This document shows positions 42,102 through 52,655 of a DNA stretch of 58,715 nt, one piece after another (the stretch's first letter is position 1; every line of letters begins with the position of its first letter). Under the pieces are notes generated by a model, which saw nothing but the letters and a program-made list of their open reading frames with translations, had not been told where the DNA came from and did no database searches. The translations under genes were made by a program, and so were the position numbers. The stretch is from Acidobacteriaceae bacterium (GTDB taxonomy: Bacteria; Acidobacteriota; Terriglobia; Terriglobales; Acidobacteriaceae), in assembly GCA_030041435.1 (NCBI GenBank), contig JASHNW010000078.1, forward strand, positions 1 through 58,715, read 5' to 3'.

Positions 42102-42662
42102 TCACTCCACCGGGGTAGCCGTCACCTCCACCTGCATCCTGCCCTTATCGTCCAGGTCGTCGGCCGAGAACACCAGCGTAGGCTTGCCGACTGCAATCAC
42201 CACTGTCGAATCCCACTTGTTCTGCCGGATGACGGGAGCGTTCACCAGCGTGCTGGGAGTTGGCGCAATGCTGCTCACGTCGGCCACCAATTCGAACGCC
42301 AGCTTCCCCCCCGTCTCGCTTACATGCCGCACGTCAAAATCGACACCGACATCGACATATTGCCACTGTGTCGACCCTCCGCCCGTCCCCGTCGCAACCG
42401 GAACCCGCGCCCCGGTCCGAATCTGCTGCTCCGGGATGGACCCCATCTGCCCGGGCTTCAGGTCGTTGCCGCTGGCGATCGTCATCACGTAAACCCGCGA
42501 GTTCTCCACCCGCCCCGCGTCGTTCAGCTGCTCTACCGTCAGGTTCAGCTTGTAATAATGGTCCGGCGGTTTCGGCGCCGCCTGCGCTGCTCCGTTGTCC
42601 TGCCCGTACGCCCACCCTGCCGCCGCACAAACCACCACCGTCCAGACCGCTGCGTTCCTCAT
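42102..42662 (-). CDS. Secreted protein of unknown function, ECF operon
   Basis: 186 residues with a signal peptide (MRNAAVWTVVVCAAAGWAYG) and an all-beta mature part (YYKLNLTVEQLNDAGRV; WQYVDVGVDFDVRHVSETGG; VFSADDLDDKGRMQVEVT). It resembles small secreted proteins of Acidobacteriota that have no assigned function. It overlaps the upstream membrane protein gene by four bases (ATGA), so the two are translationally coupled and this protein is likely made whenever the ECF sigma factor operon is on. It could be an envelope target or a periplasmic modulator of the anti-sigma candidate. Confidence 0.65.
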   Translation of the reverse strand: MRNAAVWTVVVCAAAGWAYGQDNGAAQAAPKPPDHYYKLNLTVEQLNDAGRVENSRVYVMTIASGNDLKPGQMGSIPEQQIRTGARVPVATGTGGGSTQWQYVDVGVDFDVRHVSETGGKLAFELVADVSSIAPTPSTLVNAPVIRQNKWDSTVVIAVGKPTLVFSADDLDDKGRMQVEVTATPVE

Positions 42663-43273
42663 TGCATGTCCTTTCCTTTTAGCTGTTTCTCTTGATTTTC
42701 CTCATTCAAAGATTGAATCTTCAGCTCGGCGATGGTAATCGGATCGCCCGAGTGCTTTTGCCCCTCGATGACCTCGTTCTTCACCGCCGGGGAAGCTCCC
42801 GTGGCAAACGCCGCCAGCGCTGCTTCCTCCGGAGACAGCGGCCGCGGAGTCGGAAACACCTCCAGCTTCGGAAGCCGCTCTTCCGCGCCGGGCGCAGCAG
42901 CCAACCGAAGTCCATGGGTCGCCCGGTGCCCCTGTTCGCGAATGTCCTCGCGATTCGCAGGTCGCCCTGCAATTCCCCAATCCGCGGTCGGCGACGCGAT
43001 TCCGCTTACCACCCCCGGCGCCTGCGGCGCCCAGGCAACCTGCGGAACCCGCGGCCCATGCAACGCCCACACCAGTCCTGCCAGGAGAATCGCCACGGCG
43101 CACGCCGTCAGCGGAATCGCCCAGGCCCAAAACCTCGTCCAGCCAGCGCGCTCCTCCCTGGCCCGCTCCCGCAACCGCGCCAGCGCTACCACCGGCTCGC
43201 AAATCTCCCCCGGCTCCGCATAGCTGCGCAGGGCGGCATCGATCATCTCGTCCATCCGCTCATCGCCGCGCAT
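42659..43273 (-). CDS. Single-pass membrane protein, probable anti-sigma factor
   Basis: 204 residues: an N-terminal cytoplasmic segment of about 45 residues (MDEMIDAALRSYAEPGEICE), one transmembrane helix (FWAWAIPLTACAVAILLAGL) and a Pro/Ala-rich periplasmic tail. Its start overlaps the end of the ECF sigma gene by 14 bp. The position directly after the sigma factor and the topology are typical of anti-sigma factors. The zinc-binding His-x3-Cys-x2-Cys motif of ZAS-type anti-sigmas is absent, so the interaction is inferred from context only. Confidence 0.6.
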   Translation of the reverse strand: MRGDERMDEMIDAALRSYAEPGEICEPVVALARLRERAREERAGWTRFWAWAIPLTACAVAILLAGLVWALHGPRVPQVAWAPQAPGVVSGIASPTADWGIAGRPANREDIREQGHRATHGLRLAAAPGAEERLPKLEVFPTPRPLSPEEAALAAFATGASPAVKNEVIEGQKHSGDPITIAELKIQSLNEENQEKQLKGKDMQ

Positions 43274-43796
43274 ACCGCTTCTCCTCCAGCGCCGCCATCT
43301 TCTCCCGCAGCATCTGCCGCGCCCGCATCAGCCGCGTCCGCACCGTGCCCTCGGCAATCCCCATCGCCGCCGCAATCTCCCGCGAATTCATCTCTGCGGA
43401 GAGCGCCAGCGGCTGCCGCAAATCCTCCGGCAAACTGTCGATCAGCCGATGCACTGCCGCCTCCCAGTTCGCCGCCACCACCTCCGCCTCCGGACCCAGC
43501 CCCACGTCAGCCAATTCGTCCAGGGCCTTTCCGCCATCCGGAAACCCCCGCTTTTGCGCCGAACGCGCGTGTGCGGCAAGTCCCTCGATGGCCGTCCGCC
43601 ATGTCGCTCGCGCCACAAATGCCCGCTCATCGCGCAGCCCGCGCCACGCCCGGGCGCGCAGAATCTTCAGGAATGCCTCCTGCGCCGCATCTTCCGCATC
43701 CTGCCGATTGCGCAATACCGCCCACGCCACTTTGTAAGCGAACCGCCACTGCCGCTCGACCAGACCTGCGAACTCCGCCTGCTCTTCAGGTCGCAA
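43260..43796 (-). CDS. ECF-type RNA polymerase sigma factor
   Basis: 178 residues with only regions 2 and 4 of sigma70, the ECF pattern. Region 2 is VERQWRFAYKVAWAVLRNRQ with DAEDAAQEAFLKI; region 4 has SLPEDLRQPLALSAEMNSRE and the helix-turn-helix AAAMGIAEGTVRTRLMRARQ. It directs polymerase to a small regulon, likely including its own operon. The start is TTG 43796, supported by AAGGAG 9 nt upstream; no ATG or GTG fits. The next gene, a membrane protein overlapping by 14 bp, is the probable anti-sigma factor. Confidence 0.9.
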   Translation of the reverse strand: MRPEEQAEFAGLVERQWRFAYKVAWAVLRNRQDAEDAAQEAFLKILRARAWRGLRDERAFVARATWRTAIEGLAAHARSAQKRGFPDGGKALDELADVGLGPEAEVVAANWEAAVHRLIDSLPEDLRQPLALSAEMNSREIAAAMGIAEGTVRTRLMRARQMLREKMAALEEKRYARR

Positions 43797-44005
43797 CGTC
43801 GTGCGCTCCTTCAGATTCGTCCCTCTTCACTCGCTAAGACGGAGCAGCACCTCCATGTGTTCAAATATTTGTGTTCAACGCTTCGGAGGTCGGCACATAC
43901 TACGCTCCGAATTCTCATTCCGTCGCCGATCCGTCGGCCGTGAATCCCGGGGAACTTTGTTGCATCCACTCCAGGAGAGCCCTGTATCCCCAAAATGGAG
44001 TTTCC

Positions 44006-44629
44006 ATGAGCCATCCATCCCCGGCATCCCTCGGGACTTCGCGCGCAGCGATCCCTGACAGCGCGCTCGACCAGCTTTTCCGCGAAGCGCGCACCGTCAC
44101 CGCCTGGCTCCCCAAACCCGTCCCGGCCGATCTGCTCGGCCAGGCCTATGAACTGGCCCGCCTCGGCCCCACCAGCGCCAACTCCTCGCCCGCGCGTTTT
44201 CTTTTCGTCACCTCGCCCGAGGCGAAGGAACGCCTGCGGCCGGCGCTCGCTCCGGGCAACGTCGACAAGACCATGGCCGCACCGGTCACCCTCATCTTGG
44301 CCTGGGATACGGAGTTCCACGAGAAGCTCCCCACCCTCTTCCCGCACGCAGACATGCGTCAATACTTTGTCGCGAACGCGAAGCTGGCGGAGGAGACGGC
44401 CTTTCGCAACAGCTCGCTGCAGGGCGCGTACTTCATCCTCGCCGCCCGCGCGCTCGGGCTCGATTGCGGCCCCATGTCCGGCTTCGATCAGGACAAGCTC
44501 AACGCGGAGTTCTTCCCCGACGGCAAATGGAAGGCCAACTTCCTTTGCAACCTGGGCTACGGAGACCGCAGCGCCCTGCGTCCCCGCAATCCGCGCCTTT
44601 CCTTCGACGAAGCCGCCCGCATTCTCTGA
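44006..44629 (+). CDS. Nitroreductase-family protein, malonic semialdehyde reductase-like (RutE/HadB type)
   Basis: 207 residues of the FMN-dependent nitroreductase fold. The sequence has [20 protein letters not shown] at the start, [19 protein letters not shown], the helix [20 protein letters not shown] and [20 protein letters not shown], all typical of the RutE/HadB subgroup that reduces malonic semialdehyde to 3-hydroxypropionate in pyrimidine breakdown. No other rut genes are nearby, so a different aldehyde or nitro substrate is possible. ATG 44006 has GGAG 5 nt upstream; the longer frame from 43871 lacks similarity. Confidence 0.85.
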   Translation: MSHPSPASLGTSRAAIPDSALDQLFREARTVTAWLPKPVPADLLGQAYELARLGPTSANSSPARFLFVTSPEAKERLRPALAPGNVDKTMAAPVTLILAWDTEFHEKLPTLFPHADMRQYFVANAKLAEETAFRNSSLQGAYFILAARALGLDCGPMSGFDQDKLNAEFFPDGKWKANFLCNLGYGDRSALRPRNPRLSFDEAARIL

Positions 44630-44765
44630 TCCCCAGGCGGCCCGGGGCGATCCTGCCGCGTCGCCCACAGCTGTTCCCGGGGCGCTTTCAATTGTGCTTG
44701 CCTCTTCCCTGCCTCTTGGTTAAGCTGGCGCGAACTCCCCAATTGCGCAGCGACCGAGGTCAAGC

Positions 44766-45047
44766 ATGAACACCGATCCCCAGGCAATGCACGCCTTCAT
44801 GGCGATGATGGCGATTATGCCGCTCTTTTTTCTCATCGGCATCGCCATTGTCATCGTCCCACTCTGGTTCATCTGGAAGAAGGCCGGCTTCTCGCCCTGG
44901 CTCAGCCTGCTCTGCCTCCTGCCGCTGGTCAACCTCATCATGCTCTACGTGCTGGCCTTCTCGGAGTGGCGTGTCGTCCCGATAGCTCAGCCCCAGTACC
45001 CAGGAGCCTACCCGCCGCAGTACCCACCTCAATACCCGCGGCCCTAG
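44766..45047 (+). CDS. Small two-helix membrane protein with Pro/Tyr-rich tail
   Basis: 93 residues with two hydrophobic helices (MMAIMPLFFLIGIAIVIVPL; PWLSLLCLLPLVNLIMLYVL) separated by a short WFIWKKAGFS loop, and a C-terminal PQYPPQYP-like repeat tail. The family is widespread but has no known function. GAGG lies 7 nt before ATG 44766. The stop codon TAG (45045-45047) is the first triplet of the MITE-like element, and without the element the gene would end in TAA at the same codon. Confidence 0.75.
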   Translation: MNTDPQAMHAFMAMMAIMPLFFLIGIAIVIVPLWFIWKKAGFSPWLSLLCLLPLVNLIMLYVLAFSEWRVVPIAQPQYPGAYPPQYPPQYPRP

Positions 45048-45399
45048 AGGCTGTTATTAACTTTCCCGCGGCCGGCGTTCCGCCCCAGTGCGTCAAAAGT
45101 CGGCGCGCCGGGGACCCCATTGCGAGGGAAAATCGGGCCAGAACCGGGGCCCCCACGAACCGGTCCTGGTTCGTGGGGTGGAGACGAAGCCGAGCCCGAA
45201 GGCTGTGGCGGGTCCACCGTCGAGGGCGAGAATGAAGTATGGCCCGATTTTCCCCGCAACCCGCAGGGCTGGGGCCCATTTTCCCCATTTCGTCGTCGCT
45301 CGTCGCTAAGATACACCCGGTATCTGTCGCTCCTCGCTCCTCGAACTGAGAAAAATGGGCTCCCAGCGCCGGTCGCGGGAAAGTTAATAACAGCCTCTA
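45045..45399. mobile_element. MITE-like element with about 30-bp terminal inverted repeats
   Basis: A 355-bp non-coding unit. The left end (TAGAGGCTGTTATTAACTTT, running to CCCGCGGCCGG) is matched in inverse at the right end with one mismatch over about 30 bp. TA dinucleotides mark both outer ends, consistent with a TA target duplication as in Tc1/mariner-IS630 or some IS5-group elements. Inside is a second perfect 15-bp inverted repeat (45126-45140 with 45240-45254) and an 11-bp hairpin (45151-45161 with 45168-45178). There is no transposase, so it would need one supplied in trans. It lies exactly between two convergent genes. Confidence 0.8.
45151..45178. repeat. Internal 11-bp hairpin of the MITE
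   Basis: CCCCACGAACC (45151-45161) and GGTTCGTGGGG (45168-45178) pair perfectly around a 6-nt loop. In RNA from either side it would be a strong stem and may help terminate the two convergent transcripts. Confidence 0.7.
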
Positions 45400-45927
45400 A
45401 CCCCGCGTCGTCCGCTGCGCCGGCGCGGACCTCGCGCGCCCCGGCGCCCCCGCAGCCGGCGGCTCGACCGACGACGACTGGCTGAACAGGCACTCCCAGC
45501 GCCCGCCGCGCCGCGTCCAAAGCGACGACACCCAGGTGTGCGTCGCAAATGCGTGCGCGTGCGCCACGCCCTCGTCGCTGAATTCGTACGAGATCAGCCC
45601 CGTCTCCGCAGCAACCCGCACAAACTTCACCTGCGTCATCGAGAAATCTGTCAGCCGGAATCCCCCCACATCAGCCAGCACCTGCTCCCGCGTCGACCGC
45701 GCGTGCGAATCCACGAAAATCCCGTTTTCCGCCATCAGCTCCCTGAAGTGCGTCAGGTCGCCCGTTTCCAGCTCGCGCAGTCCCTCACGCTCCTTCGCTT
45801 CAATCTGCGCCTGCATCTGGCTGTCGCTCATGCTTGCGGTCTGCGCCTGCGCGCTCACACCGGCCGGTTTCAGCGCGCCCAAAAAAGCCATCGCCGCCAG
45901 GGCGATGGCCACTCGTGCCGTTCTCAT
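45397..45927 (-). CDS. Exported DUF4440/SnoaL-like (NTF2 fold) protein
   Basis: 176 residues with a signal peptide (ARVAIALAAMAFLGALKPAG) and a DUF4440-type NTF2-like domain: AKEREGLRELETGDLTHFRE, LMAENGIFVDSHARSTREQV, then the beta sheet ending HTWVSSLWTRRGGRWECLFSQ. Such domains are often catalytically silent or bind small molecules. GGGAG lies just before ATG 45927. It is the last gene of the kinase operon (45 bp after the second kinase). Its stop codon TAG is formed by the right end of the MITE-like element; the empty site would also give TAG. Confidence 0.75.
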   Translation of the reverse strand: MRTARVAIALAAMAFLGALKPAGVSAQAQTASMSDSQMQAQIEAKEREGLRELETGDLTHFRELMAENGIFVDSHARSTREQVLADVGGFRLTDFSMTQVKFVRVAAETGLISYEFSDEGVAHAHAFATHTWVSSLWTRRGGRWECLFSQSSSVEPPAAGAPGRARSAPAQRTTRG

Positions 45928-45972
45928 AGAGCTCCCTTCGATCGGATCCTGGCCCGGCGCCGCGATGCGCCT

Positions 45973-48186
<2,214 letters not shown>

Positions 48187-48198
48187 GAATGCGGTCCT

Positions 48199-50448
48199 TT
48201 ATAGACGATCGTCTGTACGTGCTGCCTGCCCCTGCTCCAGCCCCGCCAGCCTGCGAAACTCCGGCTCCTCGTGCAGGCAGTCCAGGTCCGGATCCTTGCT
48301 CATCCAGTCCACGTTGCCGTAGCCGGCAGCTACCGCTTTCCTCAGCGTCTCCAGCGCCTCGGTCTTCTTCTTCAGCACGCCGTAGGTGCACGCCGCGTTG
48401 TACAGAGTATTCGCATCCCCGGGACGCAGCGCCACCGCCGTCTGCAGATGCCGCGTGCTCTCCGCCTCCTGCCCCACATCGGCCAGCACGCTGGCCAGCA
48501 GAATCCGCGCCCGCACGTCCTCCGGAACCCGCTCCAGCTGTTGCCGCAGCACGCCGGTCAGCCCTTCCCGCAGCTGCTCTGCTTCTTTCTTCTTCCCCAG
48601 CCGCTCCATCGCGTTCATATACGGCAGGTAGACGTTGTAGTCCTCGCCGTTCGCCTCAATCGCCTCCCTGGCCAGCGCCACCGCCTCGTCGTAGCGCCCC
48701 GACGCGAAGTACGCGCGCCCCAGAATGTTCCACGAGCCCTCGCAGTCCACCTTGCGCTCAATCGCCCGCCTGGCCAGCAGCGCCGCCTCGTCGTATTTCT
48801 TCTGCGCATACATAATCCGCGCCCGCGCCACCAGCACCTCCGGCAGATCCGGAGCCAGCGCGGTCGCCCGGTCGCACGCTGCCATCCCCCGGTCGATCCA
48901 CCGCGCCGTCTGTTCCCGCACTTCGTAGATCAGCCCGCACAGAGTTGCAATCCCCGCGTGCGCCAGCGCGAAATTCGGATCCAGCTGGATCGCCTGCTCG
49001 AACATCTGCAGCGCGTACTCGATGTTCTCCCGCCGTGTGTAGCTCCGCCCGCGCAGGTAAAAGTCGTACGCCTGCGGATCCTCCGTCGGCCTCCGTGCAA
49101 TCGTCTTCTCTTCCTGCGGCGTCAGCGTAATGCGCAGCGCCTGCGCAATGCTGCGCGCAATCTCTTCCTGGATCGCGAACACGTCCTCCAGTTGCCGGTC
49201 GTAGCGCTCCGCCCACACCGAGTGCCGCGTCGACGCCTCCACCAGCTGCGCCGTAATCCGCACCCGGTTCCCTGCCCGCCGGATCGATCCCTCCAGCACG
49301 TACGCCGCTCCCAGCTGCTGGCTCACCTGCTGCGCCGTCACCGGCTTGTCGCGATACGCCAGCATCTCCGAGCGCGGAAAGATATCCAGCTGCCCGATCT
49401 TCGAAATCTCCGTAACAATGTCTTCAGTAATCCCGTCGCGGAAGTACTCGTCTTCCTTCGATCCGCTCTGGTTTTCGAAATACAGCACCGCCACCGACTT
49501 CTGCTTCACCGCCGATGCCGCCGTGGCCTGCGGCCCCGACCCGCTCTTGTCCGCCGCCGGCTTTTTCCCCGATCCCAGGTCCCGCGCCAGCCGCTTCAGG
49601 TCCGCGCGCAGCTCCGCCGCCGTCTGGCAGCGCAAGTCCGGATCCTTTTCCAGCAGCTTGTCCAGAATCTTCTCGAACGCCAGCGGCAGCCGCGTGTTCA
49701 GCTCGCTCGCCGGCCGCGGCGTCTCGCGCAATATCCCATCGAAGATCACTGCCGTCGTCGCGCCCCCAAACGGCGCCGTCCCTGTCGCCATCTCGTACAG
49801 CACCACGCCCAGTGAAAACAAATCCGACCGCGCATCCAGCTCCTCGCCGCGCGCCTGCTCCGGCGACATATACGCCACCGTCCCCATCGAGCTCCCCGGG
49901 CTCGTCAGCTGCTCATCGTTCATCGCCGTTCGCATGCCGCCGCTCGCGGACTCGTCGCCCGGACCCGCCTGCGCCAGCTTGGCCAGCCCGAAGTCCAGGA
50001 TCTTCGCCTGCCCCCGCTCCACGAGAAAAATATTCGCCGGCTTGATGTCCCGGTGCACGATCCCCTTCGCGTGCGCCGCATCCAGCCCGCTCGCAATCTG
50101 GATCCCGATCTCCAGCAGTTCCGTCAGCTCGATCGGCCGCTCCGCGATGCGATGCTTGAGCGTCGCCCCTTCCAGCAGCTCCATCGCGATAAACGGCCGC
50201 CCCTCGAACTCGCCGATGTCGTAAATCGTGCAGATGTTCGCGTGATTCAGCGCCGACGCCGACCGCGCCTCGCGATGGAACCGCTCAATCGCCTGCGGAT
50301 TCTGCGCAATGCCCTCGGGCAGAAACTTCAGCGCGACACTGCGCCCCAGCCGCGTGTCCCGCGCCTTGTAGACCACACCCATCCCGCCGCCGCCCAGCAT
50401 CTCCAGTCCGCTGTAGTGGGAGACGGTCCGCCCGACCATCGCATCCAT
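48199..50448 (-). CDS. Ser/Thr protein kinase with TolB-like and TPR domains (upstream copy)
   Basis: 749 residues, a paralogue of the next gene with the same architecture. Kinase motifs: [10 protein letters not shown], Lys41 in [12 protein letters not shown] at 132-139 and DFGLAK. The TolB-like region is almost identical between the two proteins for over 100 residues, whereas the kinase domains differ much more, which points to gene conversion or strong selection on that part. C-terminal TPRs end with [16 protein letters not shown], mirrored in the paralogue. ATG 50448 begins the protein just before the conserved [10 protein letters not shown]; the longer frame to 50619 has no similarity. 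It is the first gene of the kinase-kinase-DUF4440 operon, 12 bp before the second kinase. Confidence 0.9.
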   Translation of the reverse strand: MDAMVGRTVSHYSGLEMLGGGGMGVVYKARDTRLGRSVALKFLPEGIAQNPQAIERFHREARSASALNHANICTIYDIGEFEGRPFIAMELLEGATLKHRIAERPIELTELLEIGIQIASGLDAAHAKGIVHRDIKPANIFLVERGQAKILDFGLAKLAQAGPGDESASGGMRTAMNDEQLTSPGSSMGTVAYMSPEQARGEELDARSDLFSLGVVLYEMATGTAPFGGATTAVIFDGILRETPRPASELNTRLPLAFEKILDKLLEKDPDLRCQTAAELRADLKRLARDLGSGKKPAADKSGSGPQATAASAVKQKSVAVLYFENQSGSKEDEYFRDGITEDIVTEISKIGQLDIFPRSEMLAYRDKPVTAQQVSQQLGAAYVLEGSIRRAGNRVRITAQLVEASTRHSVWAERYDRQLEDVFAIQEEIARSIAQALRITLTPQEEKTIARRPTEDPQAYDFYLRGRSYTRRENIEYALQMFEQAIQLDPNFALAHAGIATLCGLIYEVREQTARWIDRGMAACDRATALAPDLPEVLVARARIMYAQKKYDEAALLARRAIERKVDCEGSWNILGRAYFASGRYDEAVALAREAIEANGEDYNVYLPYMNAMERLGKKKEAEQLREGLTGVLRQQLERVPEDVRARILLASVLADVGQEAESTRHLQTAVALRPGDANTLYNAACTYGVLKKKTEALETLRKAVAAGYGNVDWMSKDPDLDCLHEEPEFRRLAGLEQGQAARTDDRL

Positions 50449-50723
50449 GACTTCCACGAGGCGATGATTATAGCAGCGGAACCTCCGCCTTTTCGCCGCT
50501 GCAAAATCCTGCAACCGCGGTGCCAGGCAGAGCCGCCCTGCCGAGCGAAAGACCAGGGGCAACAGCGAAACCCGTGGTAACAGCGGAGACTCTCTGTTTT
50601 CGCATGGCCCCGTGCTCATTTTGCGATGAAACCGGAACTTTTGAAGGCGTATATTTCCCTATGCGCCTGGAGCTCCTCGGCGACCAGTCTCCGCAATCCT
50701 CGTTCGCGCCCCTTGGTGCGAAT

Positions 50724-51342
50724 CTGAAAGTTCTTCTCGTGTGGCCGCCAGTTCGAGTTTGTCGAGAAGACGGCCGTCGCCTGGGCGATGGCCGGCATGC
50801 TGCAGGCTCCGCCCACCACACCCCTCTATGACCGCATGAAGCGGGAAGGACGCCTCCACCAGATCACGGACCTAACCTCGAACTTCAGCACGCCCAACTT
50901 CCACACGGTGATGCCCCTCCCCGTCCTCATGCGCGGCTTCTGCCGTCTGCTGACCCGTCTCTACGAGCCCGCAACGTATTTTCGCCGCAGCCTGCGTTCG
51001 CTCGAAGTGTGGGACACGAAACCAAACCAAACCCCGCCTGCTGTCAAACCGCTTGACACGCTTCGCGGCATTCTCGGCTCCCTCTGGACGCAGGGAATCA
51101 CGTCGACTTACAGGATGGCTTACTGGAAATTTCTCCTGAAGCTTTTGCGGAACTTCCGCAACAATCCCACTAAGACGTTTTGCGCAACGCAGATGCTGCT
51201 GGCCGCGCATCATTTTGTCCTCTATTCCCGGCATGTGGTCTCTGAGCTGGAACGCGATTGCCAGCGGATGGAGACAGACAAAGCCCTGCCATTGAGAGAC
51301 CGCGGGGCGCCTTCACCGGGACCAGTTCGGACCAGCGCATAG
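50724..51342 (+). pseudogene. B12-binding radical SAM protein (DUF4070), collapsed
   Basis: LKVLLVWPP near 50724-50750 is the first strand of a B12-binding domain. Directly after it, in another frame from 50749, the sequence resumes in the late part of the same family: QFEFVEKTAVAWAMAGMLQ, then TTPLYDRMKREGRL and the DUF4070 C-terminus (PLPVLMRGFCRLLTRLYEP; AYWKFLLKLLRNFRNNPTK; AHHFVLYSRHVVSELE). About 280 residues including the radical-SAM CxxxCxxC cluster are missing, so it cannot be an active enzyme. The 184-codon C-terminal frame from 50788 is still open but has no start context. Divergent from the kinase operon. Confidence 0.7.
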
Positions 51343-51382
51343 CCGGACTCGCCACGCTCTTCTATTACCTCGGAGACCTCGA

Positions 51383-52585
51383 CTACCCCCCGCACCCCAC
51401 CGCCTCGTACCAGGCCACATGTAGCATCCCCGGATGCAGCTTCAGGCACACCACGTCTCCCGCGTTCGTCTCCTCATAGGTCCGGCTCGACACTGTCATT
51501 GAATTCCCTGTCGCCGCATACGGTCCCCATGGCGCCAGCTCCAGATAAAACGTCGTGCTCTTGCTGCCCCGCGATATATGCTTCCCCGTCACTACCACGT
51601 TGTAGGTCTGCGCCGGCGCCGGGTCCTGCAGCGCGTCCGCGCCCGCCGTCGCCCCCAATCCATAGAAGAACGCGGTCAGCACCACCGTGATCGTCGCCGC
51701 CACTCGCTGCGTGCTCCGCCGCGCCGCCCAAAAGAACGCCACAAAGAACACCACCCCCACCAGCGCCGTCCCGCCCAGCAGCGGGTTCTGCCCAACAAAA
51801 TTCATACTGACGGCGTGCACAAACAGTCCCCCGCTGGCGATAAACAGCACGATGCTCATCTCCGCCCTCGGATCGCTCCTCCGCCTCAGCAGCGCATACA
51901 GCAGCGGCGACCGGCTCAGCAGAAACAGCACCACCGCCGGCGCCACCGCCAGCACCGCAAAACACCACGGCCGCCATGCCGCGCCGCCCCACACATACTC
52001 AATCGCGGCGCCTGCTGCCACCACACACGCTGCAATGTTGATCTGCTTCGCCCGCTTCAGCGCCCCCAGCCGCTCCTCCGGCGTCGCCCCCAGCTCCTGG
52101 TCCTCCGCAATCTGCCGCAGCACCGCCTCGCGCTCCTGCTGGTCCAGGTCAGGAATCTGGCTCAGCCACGCCCGAAACGCATCGTCCACGGAGAACTGCG
52201 AATACCGGATCGATTTCCGCCCAGTCTTCAGGCAGATCACCTTGTAAGTCCCGTTGCGCGTCCGATACGTTCGGATCCCCGCTATCTCGCTCAGGTCCGC
52301 CGTGCGGCTGGAGAAGAGGCTGCTCACCGTCAGCTGCGAACCCTCAATCGTCAGCCGCGACCGCTGCACGTACAGCACCAACAGCCCGCCCACAACCACG
52401 CCCACCGCCGCTACCGCCAGCGCCGCCTGCACGCCCGACACCCCATAGAACACCGGCACCAGCACGCCCACCACCACCGCCGCCGCCACGGGATACACCT
52501 TCGCACCCCGCACCCGATACGAATGCCGCGCCGCATCCACCGCCGGCCCGGCCGGTTCTCCAACCGCCCGCCCGCCAGAATCCAT
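51383..52585 (-). CDS. Multi-pass membrane protein with PH-like domain
   Basis: 400 residues. Two hydrophobic helices near the N-terminus (VYPVAAAVVVGVLVPVFYGV; AALAVAAVGVVVGGLLVLYV) are followed by a bacterial PH-like beta segment (RSRLTIEGSQLTVSSLFSSR; TYRTRNGTYKVICLKTGRKS), a coiled-coil-like charged stretch (DLDQQEREAVLRQIAEDQEL), four to five more helices and a C-terminal beta domain. Function is unknown. GGAG 7 nt before ATG 52585 supports the start. It lies 70 bp downstream of the FUSC transporter on the same strand and may be cotranscribed. Confidence 0.7.
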   Translation of the reverse strand: MDSGGRAVGEPAGPAVDAARHSYRVRGAKVYPVAAAVVVGVLVPVFYGVSGVQAALAVAAVGVVVGGLLVLYVQRSRLTIEGSQLTVSSLFSSRTADLSEIAGIRTYRTRNGTYKVICLKTGRKSIRYSQFSVDDAFRAWLSQIPDLDQQEREAVLRQIAEDQELGATPEERLGALKRAKQINIAACVVAAGAAIEYVWGGAAWRPWCFAVLAVAPAVVLFLLSRSPLLYALLRRRSDPRAEMSIVLFIASGGLFVHAVSMNFVGQNPLLGGTALVGVVFFVAFFWAARRSTQRVAATITVVLTAFFYGLGATAGADALQDPAPAQTYNVVVTGKHISRGSKSTTFYLELAPWGPYAATGNSMTVSSRTYEETNAGDVVCLKLHPGMLHVAWYEAVGCGG

Positions 52586-52655
52586 ATCCCGTCTCCGTTG
52601 CGCCTCTTTGTATCACGACGAAGGAGACGTACCCACAAAGAACGGAGCTGATCTC

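Noticed and set aside
45044-45520. 158-codon frame running through the MITE into the DUF4440 gene
   Set aside because: It crosses both inverted repeats and reads the DUF4440 gene in a wrong frame; non-coding element.
48271-49815. 514-codon open frame antisense to the upstream kinase
   Set aside because: Arg/His/Pro-rich shadow of the kinase gene without similarity or start signals.
51578-52651. 357-codon open frame antisense to the PH-like membrane protein
   Set aside because: Extreme Arg/His/Gln composition and no start site; shadow of the membrane protein.
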